IMG/VR virus record: IMGVR_UViG_3300033571_014378
Coordinates: 1 to 38,715 of that record
Direction: 5' to 3' (one strand)
From: a virus
DNA length: 38,715 nt
Translations under genes and position numbers: made by a program
Notes under the pieces: model-generated
What the model saw: only the letters and a program-made list of their open reading frames with translations
Told to the model about the DNA's origin: nothing
The model's database searches: none
Part shown: piece after piece, positions 24,861 to 34,600 of the stretch
Layout: each line of letters opens with the position of its first letter
Position numbering within the stretch: the stretch's first letter is position 1

Positions 24861-25465
24861 TAGAATTACTGCATTTTGAAAATTTTGGAATATTAAAATG
24901 CCAAATACCTCAATCATTATTGGGCAAGCTACAACAAGAAGCATCATCGGACAACAATACTGCGCATCCTACAGCTATCGACGGTAACGGAATTCCTAAA
25001 ACTATTAAACTAGAAAAGAATTTAGATGAATTTAAAATGTTTGTAAAGGGTATAAGTAAAGAATTTATCAGTTCATTTCCTAGATATTTTAATAGTTTCG
25101 ATCATTGTACTCATAATATGCCCTTGTATTTTAATCAACCTTGGTTTAATCTACAAAAAAAATATGAATTCGTACCGAATCATTTCCATGAGGGCTGCAT
25201 AAGTTATGCTTCCTGGATTCAAGTTCCGTTTGAAATCAAAGACGAGCACACCAAGGGAAAAAACAATTACAGCGGATGTTTTGAATTTTCCTATATTTCA
25301 ATGTTAGGTAACATCATGCTTGAGAGATTGTATATTGACAAATCTTGGGAAGGCACGTTAATCATGTTTCCTAGCAAATTAGTTCATTGTGTATATCCGT
25401 TCTACTCCAGCGACGAAGTAAGGATTTCGTTGTCTGGAAACATATTATTTGATACGTCCAAATGA
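24857..25465 (+). CDS. 2OG-Fe(II) oxygenase-like protein, sixth in operon
   Basis: 202 residues. PNHFHEGCISYASWIQVPFE holds the first metal-site pair (His109 and/or His111 in H-x-H, as in the preceding protein), SGCFEFSYISMLG is the following strand, and GTLIMFPSKLVHCVYPFYSS with EVRISLSGNI gives His177 and Arg189. The order and spacing are those of a double-stranded beta-helix oxygenase. It resembles the preceding protein at the motif level only, so the two are at most old relatives. Overlaps of 4 nt (ATGA) at both ends. Confidence 0.75.
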   Translation: MIELLHFENFGILKCQIPQSLLGKLQQEASSDNNTAHPTAIDGNGIPKTIKLEKNLDEFKMFVKGISKEFISSFPRYFNSFDHCTHNMPLYFNQPWFNLQKKYEFVPNHFHEGCISYASWIQVPFEIKDEHTKGKNNYSGCFEFSYISMLGNIMLERLYIDKSWEGTLIMFPSKLVHCVYPFYSSDEVRISLSGNILFDTSK

Positions 25466-25980
25466 AATATCAAATCACAGATAATTTTGTAAACTATCAG
25501 GAATTTAAAAAAATTCAGGAAATATTGTTGACAGCAAATTTTCCGTGGTATTTAAATTCTAATAAAGTTCAAAAAAATTCGGTGGTTTCTGACTTACATA
25601 ATTTTCAATTCACGCACACATTTTTTGACGAATATAAAATCCAAAGTAATTTTCTATATCTGTTAGAACCTTTATTAATAAAAATAAATCCTTCAGCTAT
25701 CGTTCGAATAAAAGCTAACTTGCAAACAGTTACAGATAAGGTTATTGTTTACGATATGCACAACGATGTTAATGATTTTGATGGAGAAACTGCAATATTT
25801 TACATCAATACTAACAATGGATATACTCTATTAAAAGACGATAATGTCAGAGTAGATTCGGTAGAAAATCGATTGTTGACATTTCCTGCAGAAACAATGC
25901 ACACAGGAACCAGCTGCACTGACCAGCGTGTGCGCTGTGTTATAAACTTAAATTACTACAAATGGAAAAGTTTAAAGTAA
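25462..25980 (+). CDS. 2OG-Fe(II) oxygenase, last gene of operon
   Basis: 172 residues, short for the family but with a complete core. YDMHNDVNDFDGETAIFYIN gives His100 and Asp102 (H-x-D), NGYTLLKDDN the middle strand, and LLTFPAETMHTGTSCTDQRVR gives His147 and Arg156/158 for 2-oxoglutarate (motif shown in shortened form: FPAETMHTG and QRVRCVINLNY). The N-terminal part is a small helical and strand region. It starts with an ATGA overlap and ends 9 nt inside the convergent companion gene at 25972. There is no terminator between them, so transcripts from the two strands probably collide or overlap here. Confidence 0.85.
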   Translation: MKYQITDNFVNYQEFKKIQEILLTANFPWYLNSNKVQKNSVVSDLHNFQFTHTFFDEYKIQSNFLYLLEPLLIKINPSAIVRIKANLQTVTDKVIVYDMHNDVNDFDGETAIFYINTNNGYTLLKDDNVRVDSVENRLLTFPAETMHTGTSCTDQRVRCVINLNYYKWKSLK

Positions 25981-26394
25981 GATAATTTTGCCGGGCTCTG
26001 GTGGGGGTTCTTTATATAACCACATATCGTGATCATCTACCCATTGTTTTTGTACGGTAATAGGCATTCCTAACTCCCTTGCTCTTTTATAAGCTGCTTC
26101 CATAGAGCCTGGTCCATAAAAACATTCTATGTTGCTAGGTCTTTCTACTATCCATTCACCGGTTATCATGTAAAATTCAGCATAGGGAAGATATGCTGCA
26201 TATAATCCGATACCGCCTGTGGCGTAATAAATCTGTTCCCAAATTTCTACATCTTCGATTTTCATCTCCCTACTGTAGTCCCAGTCTACAGTAGGTGGTG
26301 CATAAGGAGAATCGGTGTCCATCCAATTTTCATTGAACAGTTCTTCTTCCCAGGGAGTTTTTAAGATGTTGTAAGTGGTTTTAAAAGTTGCCAT
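25972..26394 (-). CDS. Adhesin-companion small protein, copy B
   Basis: 140 residues, paralogue of the protein at 20067-20477: MATFKTTYNILKTPWEEELF, WDYSREMKIEDVEIWEQIYY, GIGLYAAYLPYAEFYMITGE, FYGPGSMEAAYKRARELGM and WVDDHDMWLYKEPPPEPGK. The last ten residues (proline-rich, then KIILL) are not in copy A. It begins one base after the glycine-rich gene's stop, with no separate ribosome site, so translation is coupled. Same order and orientation as in copy A: glycine-rich protein first, companion second. Function unknown; a role in folding, capping or attaching the adhesin is inferred from this fixed pairing. Confidence 0.75.
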   Translation of the reverse strand: MATFKTTYNILKTPWEEELFNENWMDTDSPYAPPTVDWDYSREMKIEDVEIWEQIYYATGGIGLYAAYLPYAEFYMITGEWIVERPSNIECFYGPGSMEAAYKRARELGMPITVQKQWVDDHDMWLYKEPPPEPGKIILL

Positions 26395-26395
26395 A

Positions 26396-27361
26396 TCAAG
26401 TGAATGGATATCTAACTACTACTAGACCGTTTGAACCATAACCCGATCCGTTCCAACCAATGTTAGGAGACCAATAACTTCCAGCACCGCCACCTGATCC
26501 AAAATTTGATGAATATGCGTGTGTGACACCCCAACCTCCTCTAGGATCTTGGCTGTAAGAATAATAACTATAACCCCAGTTTGGAGTTGATCCGTGGCCT
26601 CGGCCACCGCCATGCGCACCGTCACCTCCGGTTTCTGAAGAATTTCCTCCACCGCCTCCACCGCCAGCTCTAGTAACTGCTGATCCTGTGATAGAGCTCG
26701 ATGTGCCAAATCCTCCCTGATGGATCGGGCCTGGGCTGCCGCCGGCAGTTGATGATCCGCCACCGCCACAACCTGACCAATAAAAGGCTCCGGGTGAGCC
26801 TGGAGTTCCTTGTCCTGGAGTTCCGTTTCCTGCTGGATACCCGGCTCCCGAGCCACCGCCTGAGCCACCCGGTTGACCGGGAATACCGCTGGTATAACTT
26901 GAGCCACCACCACCACCGGTGGATGTAATAGATCCCATAGTAGAAGGACCACCAGTATTAGTGCCGCTGCTGTAGGATCCGACAGGAGGACCTCCGGCTC
27001 CTACGTTTGTAGGTGTGGTTCCAGTGGTTAATGTTACTGTTCCTGATCTATATCCGCCAGCACCACCGCCACCGTTACCGTTGGTCGAGTTGCTATTACC
27101 GCCCGAGCCTCCTCCAGCGATAACCAAATATTCAACCATCATTCCGCTAGCAGCAGTCTGTAAAGCTAGAGCATTATCTTTATACTGATCTTTTAATTTT
27201 ACATTTAGTCCGGATTCTCCCACGGATGTAAACACGTGGATTTTATATCCTCCAGCAGTGTATACTAGATCTCCACCGGTAACCTCGAAAATATCTTGTT
27301 TTCGAATTTCTACTGGCTGTTCTCTATTTACTTTGTTTCTTATTGAGCTTATGAATGGCAT
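26396..27361 (-). CDS. Glycine-rich adhesin-like tail fibre protein, copy B
   Basis: 321 residues, paralogue of the protein at 20477-21424. Shared N-terminal motifs are MPF-[ST]-[ST]-IR, VTGGDLVYTAGGYKIHVFTS and MMVEYLVIAGGGSGG, then GGGGAGGYRSGTVTLTTGTT. The glycine-rich body (STGGGGGSSYTSGIPGQPGG, GTPGQGTPGSPG) differs in detail and has more Ser/Thr/Asn/Tyr. The C-terminus GSNGLVVVRYPFT matches copy A (GIVIVRYPFP). Conserved ends with a variable glycine-rich middle are what is expected of receptor-binding tips under selection. It follows the 297-residue fibre gene by 11 nt with only a weak AGAGAG site. Confidence 0.8.
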   Translation of the reverse strand: MPFISSIRNKVNREQPVEIRKQDIFEVTGGDLVYTAGGYKIHVFTSVGESGLNVKLKDQYKDNALALQTAASGMMVEYLVIAGGGSGGNSNSTNGNGGGGAGGYRSGTVTLTTGTTPTNVGAGGPPVGSYSSGTNTGGPSTMGSITSTGGGGGSSYTSGIPGQPGGSGGGSGAGYPAGNGTPGQGTPGSPGAFYWSGCGGGGSSTAGGSPGPIHQGGFGTSSSITGSAVTRAGGGGGGGNSSETGGDGAHGGGRGHGSTPNWGYSYYSYSQDPRGGWGVTHAYSSNFGSGGGAGSYWSPNIGWNGSGYGSNGLVVVRYPFT

Positions 27362-27372
27362 TTTTTCTCTCT

Positions 27373-28266
27373 TTACGATGCTACTAGGGACGAACCGCCT
27401 GTGCTGGTAAATTCGTGACGTCTAAATCCACCCGCTGTAGTCACTGAACCTCCAGTCACTGTTAAGGTTCCGGCCGTAGCTATATGAAATACGACCCAAG
27501 AATTCGTATCTCTTTTTCTTATATATAGTTCTTCATTTTGGGCCATGGTTCCTGTAGCTGTTAGGGTAACACCCGCAGCACCTTGAAGTGTTACGTTAGC
27601 AGATCCTAATCTATAACACCAAATAACTGTGCCCGTAGGAAATGCGACCGTTGAGTTTGTAGGCACGGTTAATGTTGCTGTTGAAGAATTATTCATATTG
27701 ATCACACCGCCGGCATCAGTTAATTGCATAGTATAACTGGCAGTTTGTATATTTTCTGGTCGAAGGCTGTTTGCTTTGCCGTCGACCTGTAATGCACTGA
27801 TCGTTAATAGTCCTGTACTGGGCTGGAAAGTTAATTTTGTGCTAGAAGTTCGTACTGCTGTTAAGTTACCTGTAGTAGCTGTTCCTAAAATTACATAATT
27901 TGTTCCTGAATCGCTGGTATTATCTGTAATGGTTGCTCCGGTAGTCGAGAATGACAAAACTCCCGCACCGTTAGTTACCAATGATTGACCGTTAGACCCG
28001 TCTGTAGCGGGCAAAGTCCATATCAAATTTGCTGCGACTGTTGCTGGAGCTTGAAATCCTACATAATTGCTGTTATCAGAATCACCAAATCTTAGATCTG
28101 ATTGACTAGATAGCTGAGCATCGGCAGAAATAATAAATCTACCGGTTCCTACTGGATCTACAGTGATGTCTAAATTTTCAGCAGTAGAGATCACAGCAGT
28201 AGGCTGTATCTGCAATGCTCCTATGCTTGGTTCTCCTACAGCGCCGGCTGAGAGTTTTCTTGCCAT
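27373..28266 (-). CDS. Tail fibre protein with adhesin-type C-terminal motif
   Basis: 297 residues. MARKLSAGAVGEPSIGALQI opens the protein. LRFGDSDNSNYVGFQAPATV, NLIWTLPATDGSNGQ and LVTNGAGVLSFSTT match the block in the fibre at 16291-17406. The middle (QTASYTMQLTDAGGVINMNN, then a TLTVPTNS strand and LYIRKRDTNSWVVFHI) is a common phage fibre beta domain. The end TTAGGFRRHEFTSTGGSSL repeats the 'GGY-IH-FTS-G' motif that opens both glycine-rich proteins, but here it is the C-terminus and no glycine tip follows. The next gene supplies one, so this may be the shaft to which tip protein B binds, or the two were once one gene. AAGGAG precedes the ATG. Confidence 0.8.
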   Translation of the reverse strand: MARKLSAGAVGEPSIGALQIQPTAVISTAENLDITVDPVGTGRFIISADAQLSSQSDLRFGDSDNSNYVGFQAPATVAANLIWTLPATDGSNGQSLVTNGAGVLSFSTTGATITDNTSDSGTNYVILGTATTGNLTAVRTSSTKLTFQPSTGLLTISALQVDGKANSLRPENIQTASYTMQLTDAGGVINMNNSSTATLTVPTNSTVAFPTGTVIWCYRLGSANVTLQGAAGVTLTATGTMAQNEELYIRKRDTNSWVVFHIATAGTLTVTGGSVTTAGGFRRHEFTSTGGSSLVAS

Positions 28267-28280
28267 TTTTTAATTCTCCT

Positions 28281-28607
28281 TTATGCTGTAGATGTTTCGA
28301 TACCGTAACATACTGCCGACACTCCAGTGCCGCTAGACCTAACGACGATATATTTTCCGTTAGTGACATCTAAAACAATACCGGTTCTTTCTAATACACC
28401 TTTAGCAGACAGACTGGTTTCATATTCTATGTATTCTGCATCAGTCGGGGTAGTATTTGTACTTACTGCTATTCTAACAGTAACAGAACCACTACTTCTA
28501 TTACAGAGGCTGACTGTGGCCACAGTAAAAGTATTGGCCGGTACAGTGTATAATGTTGTATTTGCCGCTGCGGATAAATCTGCTGCGCCTAATCTTCCTG
28601 TTGCCAT
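28281..28607 (-). CDS. Small virion / tail-associated beta protein
   Basis: 108 residues: MATGRLGAADLSAAANTTLY, TVPANTFTVATVSLCNRSSG, VTVRIAVSTNTTPTDAEYIE and KYIVVRSSGTGVSAVCYGIE. All-beta, Thr/Ser/Ala-rich, no membrane segment. Proteins starting 'ATGRLGAADLSA-TNT-VYTVPA' occur in many marine phages beside tail fibre genes and are regarded as structural; I do not know a defined function. It follows the 2498-residue gene with its own late box (ACTAAATA) overlapping that gene's stop and a GGAG site, so it can be made independently. It precedes the 297-residue fibre by 14 nt. Confidence 0.75.
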   Translation of the reverse strand: MATGRLGAADLSAAANTTLYTVPANTFTVATVSLCNRSSGSVTVRIAVSTNTTPTDAEYIEYETSLSAKGVLERTGIVLDVTNGKYIVVRSSGTGVSAVCYGIETSTA

Positions 28608-28624
28608 AATTTATTCTCCATTAT

Positions 28625-28632
28625 TATTTAGT
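28625..28632 (-). promoter_or_regulatory. Late promoter box of the 108-residue protein gene
   Basis: Minus-strand ACTAAATA overlaps the TAA stop of the large upstream gene and lies 17 nt before the ATG at 28607. TGGAG lies between box and start. Confidence 0.5.
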
Positions 28633-31600
28633 TTAAAAAGTAATTCCAGGCCATTGGATATCCCGTGACTCCGCCTCTAAATTCAAACACTGCTTTCATT
28701 TTTATACTTGCACCCGTTATGTTTGTAATTTGATTAGAATCTATTTTGATTGATCCTGCTGTAACGCTATTTACGTTCAATGCAGCACCTCCTCCGCCGA
28801 TCTGTGCTGCTATGTAAGCTTTGATAGCACGTTGCGTCGGAACCACAGTATCGGAATCAGCTGTAAAGAACGGATCTGTACTGAATTCAGTAATTGTTGC
28901 TGATCCGCCTCCTAGGGTGACTTCGCCTAGATTAAGTTCTTGCAGTCCGGAAATGTTAAATGCATCTGCATTTAATGTCGCAACACCTGTACTTTGTTCA
29001 ATGCTGAATAAACCTCCTACTCGGAAATTACCGTCTTGATCTGTGCTGGTGTAGAAAACTCTTCCTCCGTCATTTTCAACTGTTTCGTTGGCAGGTATTG
29101 TTATCTGGGTAGCAGTACCTGGATAATTAGTTTCAACAACGTTTCCTGTTCCGATGTCTAAGAAATCATGACCAGTTAAGCGAACCTGACTGTATCTTAT
29201 CCTGGTTGTTACGTCTTCTAAATGTTCAGGTGCTTCACTGATAGTGAACGAGGGACTGACCTGGAAGAAGCAGGTATACGCTCCGTCGTAGCTACCTAAA
29301 AATGTAAACACATTTACTAATTTAAATGTTCTATCCGGTAAGTGATCGAACACCACATTTGATCCAGGTACTGGTTGTTCTGTTAGTCTTCTAACTGCTA
29401 CAAAACTTCCGCTTTGATAGATGTCTGCATATCCGTCGCCAGTATCAATTTCTGCTGATCCAGTTGAAAATCCTGTACCTCTGCTGTTAAAGGTAGGCTG
29501 CGATAATACACCTTTGCCTTTTCTTACTGATGTCGGTGCTTCGTATATATTATTTGGATCTGTTATGGTTAGAGTTGGAGCAGTGTCGTATCCCGAACCC
29601 GGTTCGATCATTCTGATAGAAAATATTTTTTCATCCGCTACATATGCTCTAGCTCTTGCTCTAGCACCACCTCTGACTCTAACCACATGATTACCGCTAT
29701 CTTTCATGATCACGGTCCAATAACCTGTTCTATGAGGACTACCAAAAGCCACAGCTGAATAGCCACTCAGTGCGTTGTTTAGACCGCCGTTGGCTAGTCC
29801 TCTTACAGTCCAAGTTAATCCATTTTCAGAAGTAGCTACATAGCTGTAATCCTGAACGCTAGAGATATAAGCCGTAGCCATGAAAAGACCTTGTCCGTAT
29901 CTTACTTTTTGGTATCCTGCTACTGTAGATCCGTCAGCAGATCCTAAAGTCATTGCTGTCCAAGTAGTACCATTGATACTATATGCGCCCGAATTACTGT
30001 TGGTAGCTACGGCTACAAATATATTATTACCAAAAGTCACAGAATTCCAGGCACTTGAAGCCGGTAAAGTCCTTGATTGCCAAGTCACGCCATCTGGACT
30101 CGACGCTGCTGCTGTGCTTCCTGTTCTTACAGTTACAAACAATCCTTTACCGTAGGTTATTTCTGTAGCCGCTCCTGTGTTTGTGCCTGTGATATCCCAA
30201 GCGATACCGTCTAGAGAAATAGCAACAGAATTATTTGTGCTATTTACTGCAACAAATCTTCCGTTTCCGTAGACCACAGAACACCAAGTTGTGTTAGAAG
30301 GCATACTAGTAGCAGTCCAAGTTATACCATCGTCTGAATATGCCGCTTGATCCGATCCAGATCTAATAGCCACGAATCGAGATTGTTCTAATACACTAGA
30401 ACCGTCATCTATAGATCCGTGTGCTAATGCTACCCAGTTACCCGAAGACGGTAGTGTCATCGCTGTCCAAGTCGATCCGTTATCTGAATAAGCTCCGGCA
30501 GTGACTCCGCCTGTTCTTAATGCTACAAATCTTCCTCCGCAACCATAACCATCTGTATCAAATGCCAAAATCGCACCAGTAGTTGAAACTGCGGTAATAG
30601 TAATTACAAGATCATTAGTGCTTGACAATCCTCCTAAACTAGTTCCGGCGATCGTTATAGTTTCTAAACGTTCGTAACCTGCGCCCGCAGTTTGGATATA
30701 GGTAGTGTATTTCCAACCGTTTCTCACTACTGTAAAATTAGCACCTGCACCGCTTCCTGTATATGTTCCGTACAATGAAGTATAGGATGCTGTAGTTGAT
30801 CCAAAAATTACATCGGACCATGTTCCTGGAGTGCTCATCGTGTTTGATACATCTGTGAAATTAGGAGCTGTAAAAGTCAGAGCTGGTTCGATAATATAAG
30901 TTGTCGATGCATCGGGAGTAGCTATAACTGTTCCCGAAACCATGTGATCCCATCCGCTAGCTCCTGTAGTTTCTTTTACCACTGTGGCAATTTTAGTTCC
31001 GCTATTATACGAACTTATTATTCCATATTGCCCTACTCCTGTTCCGCCAGTTAGATAAATCTTCATCCCTACGTAAGCTGAACTTGTTTCTGAATCAGTA
31101 GCTGCTAGAGTCAGTGACGATGATGTTCCTGTTTGCGCGGTGTTTGAATTTGTAATATATCCAAATCCGCCAAAATTTCCTGAAGCTTCTGGGGCGTTTG
31201 TACTATCATCTACTAGATCTAATAATCGTACTTCAAAAACTCCGTCATCTCTGAATTCGTCTTGTAATACGTTAGCTCCAGCACCTCCACCTGTGATAGT
31301 CCAAGTTGCTTCTGTATAATCTATACCTGCATTATCAAACTCGAATTGATATACGGCTTCGCTGTCTGTGAAAACAGAACCTACTACTGCATCAAATTGG
31401 AATCGATTATCTACTGTTGCAGTATTAGGTGTTTCAGTTATATCGTATCCTTCTGCAACTGCTCCAAAATCTCCGTAGGAACAGTTACCATTAGTTCCTC
31501 TTATTCTTCCGCCGCCTGTAGAAAGATATCCAATATGAGCATAATAGGTAAACACCGAAACTAATTCAGCTCTACCGTTATTAGCTACCCAAGCACCAAT

Positions 31601-34600
31601 TCCATCGCTGATTACCTGGGTAAAGTCGTTGCTAACGATAGAATCATTGCCACCATTATGTATAGCACCGTCGATCTTTTGTCCTATGGCTGCTGTTCCA
31701 AAAGTTGACACCCCTTGAACATACGGAGATCTAGTGTTTATCCAAGTTCTAAAATCGTCAGGACCCCATCCAGGATCTAAGCTTACATAAGCACCTGCAC
31801 TGACTCTAGATGTTCCAAATTCGTTAGGGGCAAGCAGATCGCCTGTTAATCCCTCTAAGGTCATATCTCTAACTCCAGTATTATCTCGTAGATAGAACAT
31901 ATCTTCTTCTAAGCTACCTATAACTGAATTAGAATACAATCTAGCTGCCATTCTAGACTTATAATTTCCTGGATATTTTAAATCAAATTTTAAAGCATCT
32001 AGATATCTGTGAACGTCTCTTTCGCACAGAGCTGAATCATAATATAAAGAAACAGTAAATGATCCCGACGCACTTGAAAGAGTTAATGCTGTATTACTAT
32101 TTCGTGTAGACGAAATTTTAAAAGTAGTAGAACTAACTACATTTTGTACATAATAGGTAGTTCCAGCCGTAATTCCTCCTATAGATGTGCCGCTAAATCT
32201 TATAGCTGTATTTCTCTTCATCCAACTAGTACTGTTTACAGTAATTAAATTAGTTGTTGCTGCTGTGGCGCTTACACTAGAGGTGTAAGTAGAAGATACA
32301 TAAGCTGTTAATTCATTAACGATATAAGATCTATTTCTTTCTAACTGTAGACAGGCATAATCTGCCGATCTTAAACCTGTTGCGCAAGAAGATCCTTCGT
32401 CGGTTGCTCCAAAAATAATATCATCAAGCAAGGTCATTAGGGTCTCTATGCGACTCTGAGCGGTTGCATTTCCGCCAACATTAGATTTAGCTTGATCTTT
32501 TACATAACTAAATGCGGCTCTTGTTGCTTCTTTTTGGTCATTATCAAATACGTCACTCGCACTAGATCTTAAGTATGCATAAGCAGCGTTAGTTGTTTGA
32601 TAGTTACTATTAAACATAAAATCGTAACCAACTGCATCTAGAATAATTCTAGCATCTCGCTGACACTTAGCACTATTATAACTTAATGATCCGTAGTTCG
32701 CAGTAATAAACGAAGTCATATTTGTGACAATAGTACTAACTGCTGCACTTAATGTTGTATAGGCAGTAATTAATGCTGTTGTCGATGACACTCCGTTAGT
32801 CGATTCTGGTCTATCTTCAGTATCGAATATTAAATTCAGGCCGGTGCCGTTACTGACTGTGATCGCTGAACCGGCATAGCTCGTAGATAATCTAAATGCT
32901 GTTGATGTTAGTCCAGCTGAAATTACATAATATCTAACATCGACAGTGACTCCGTTTGATGTTGTTCTTGATATCACAAGATCGCCGGCGATTAATCCGT
33001 GAGATGGACTAGTATTAAAAGTATTGGTTCCTGTTATAGACGAAACTGTTACAGATGGGCGGCCAGTTGTCGATCCGGCAGTTAAAATTCCAACAATAAT
33101 GTCGATATTAGCCCCAACAAAGCTGTTGGCGGCAGATCCCCCTGTAAGATTAGTAGAATCGGTCCACTGAGTGTCAGTATTTCCGGTTGAAACGGTTACA
33201 CTAGTGTTAGCAATAATCTGCTGCATTACAGTTTTTAAACGACCGTAAGCAGCAATAGTAGCTGCAAGCTCTGTCGAATCGATCATTAGTGTTGAACCAG
33301 CACCATCAAAATAAGCCAGCCCAGCATTTAATGATTGCGTAGATCCACCATAGGTAAGATCATAGATCATCGCATCAATTATAAATCCAACATCTCTTTT
33401 ACATACAGTTCTGCTGTACTTAATAGATGGATAATTTACATTGATATAAGAAATTATTTCTGATTGAATAAATTGTTTGTTTTCGTTTAGTAATGTTCTT
33501 GCATCACCGTAACCGATTAGATAAGAAGAATTGTATCCGGTTGGATCAGCACTAGATGCTAGATGACGAGTTCCTAGATTGAAATCTATTCTGTGTTGCA
33601 TCATTCTTACCAAACGCTTGATATCAGTTTCTTCGACTGAGCTAGCATATGGGAAATTAATATCTTGTACGCCGATATTTCCGGAAGACTCTGTGACATT
33701 GGATCCTAAAATAACTTGTCCTACCACAGTTTCTAATCTTCCTAATGTATCAATGCTGTATTTTGCATCTGATCTGTGAACGATGCTGCCCGCTGGACCC
33801 GCATTTGTTGAGCGTAGTTCGTCGCCTAACAATGCTGTTTGTTCGGGAACTATTATCGGTAAGGTTTCACGGTATGTGCCTGTAGCTATTCTTATTAGAT
33901 TATTAGGACTATCCCTTTCTGGTATGTTGGTAGCTACTCCCGCAGTAATTGCATCAGTTACAATTTCTACAAGATCGTTAATTGTTGGCATAACATCTTC
34001 TGATGTGTAGTCTAGGTCTATGTACTGACTTACAATCGCTGTCGAGTTATCACCGTTCAATACTTGATAATTTACCGCAGGAGCTTGATTGCTTAAAACA
34101 GAATCGACTACGGTTAAGAAATATGTGTATGCTGCAATTGATTCGTCGGCTTCAGCTGCCAGCCCCGATCCTCCATAGGGCATATTTTCAGATTCAGTTA
34201 GACCTCCGACAAAAGCATTCGCAGCTCCTCTAATCTTAACATTACCGCCATGCCCTAGGTCAAATATCAAAGCGTCAATTATAAATCCAACATCTCGTTC
34301 GCATTTATATTCGTCGTAATCAAAGGAAGAAGTAAACGGTGCGATATTGTTTGTTATCTGATATTGTATCCATTCAGTAACTTCTTTCTGTATAAACGGA
34401 CGATTCATCTCTAAAAGATGTTTTGCATTTGGATTCCTTGGGCCGTTTTCTACCTGCTCGCAGGCGTAACGAATAGTTTTCCAAGGCTTATCAAAACTTC
34501 TACCCCAAACAGGCGAAGGTAAATCTGTTCCGTGAGGTGCGACAAAATATTCAAAATCAGTCGCGCCTAAAGTTACCCATTCTGGAATTTCCTCTCCGGC

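Noticed and set aside
21488-25980. Oxygenase operon as a recent mobile insertion with defined ends
   Set aside because: I found no flanking direct repeats, integrase, transposase or att-like sequences. It looks more AT-rich than the neighbouring fibre genes, but part of that reflects the GC-rich glycine codons next door.
26422-26952. 176-codon minus-strand frame inside glycine-rich gene B
   Set aside because: Same composition artefact; the main frame is supported by paralogy with copy A at both ends.
20477-27361. Glycine-rich genes as collagen genes proper
   Set aside because: There is no sustained Gly-X-Y triplet periodicity; runs of 3-6 glycines dominate, closer to polyglycine-II adhesin tips.
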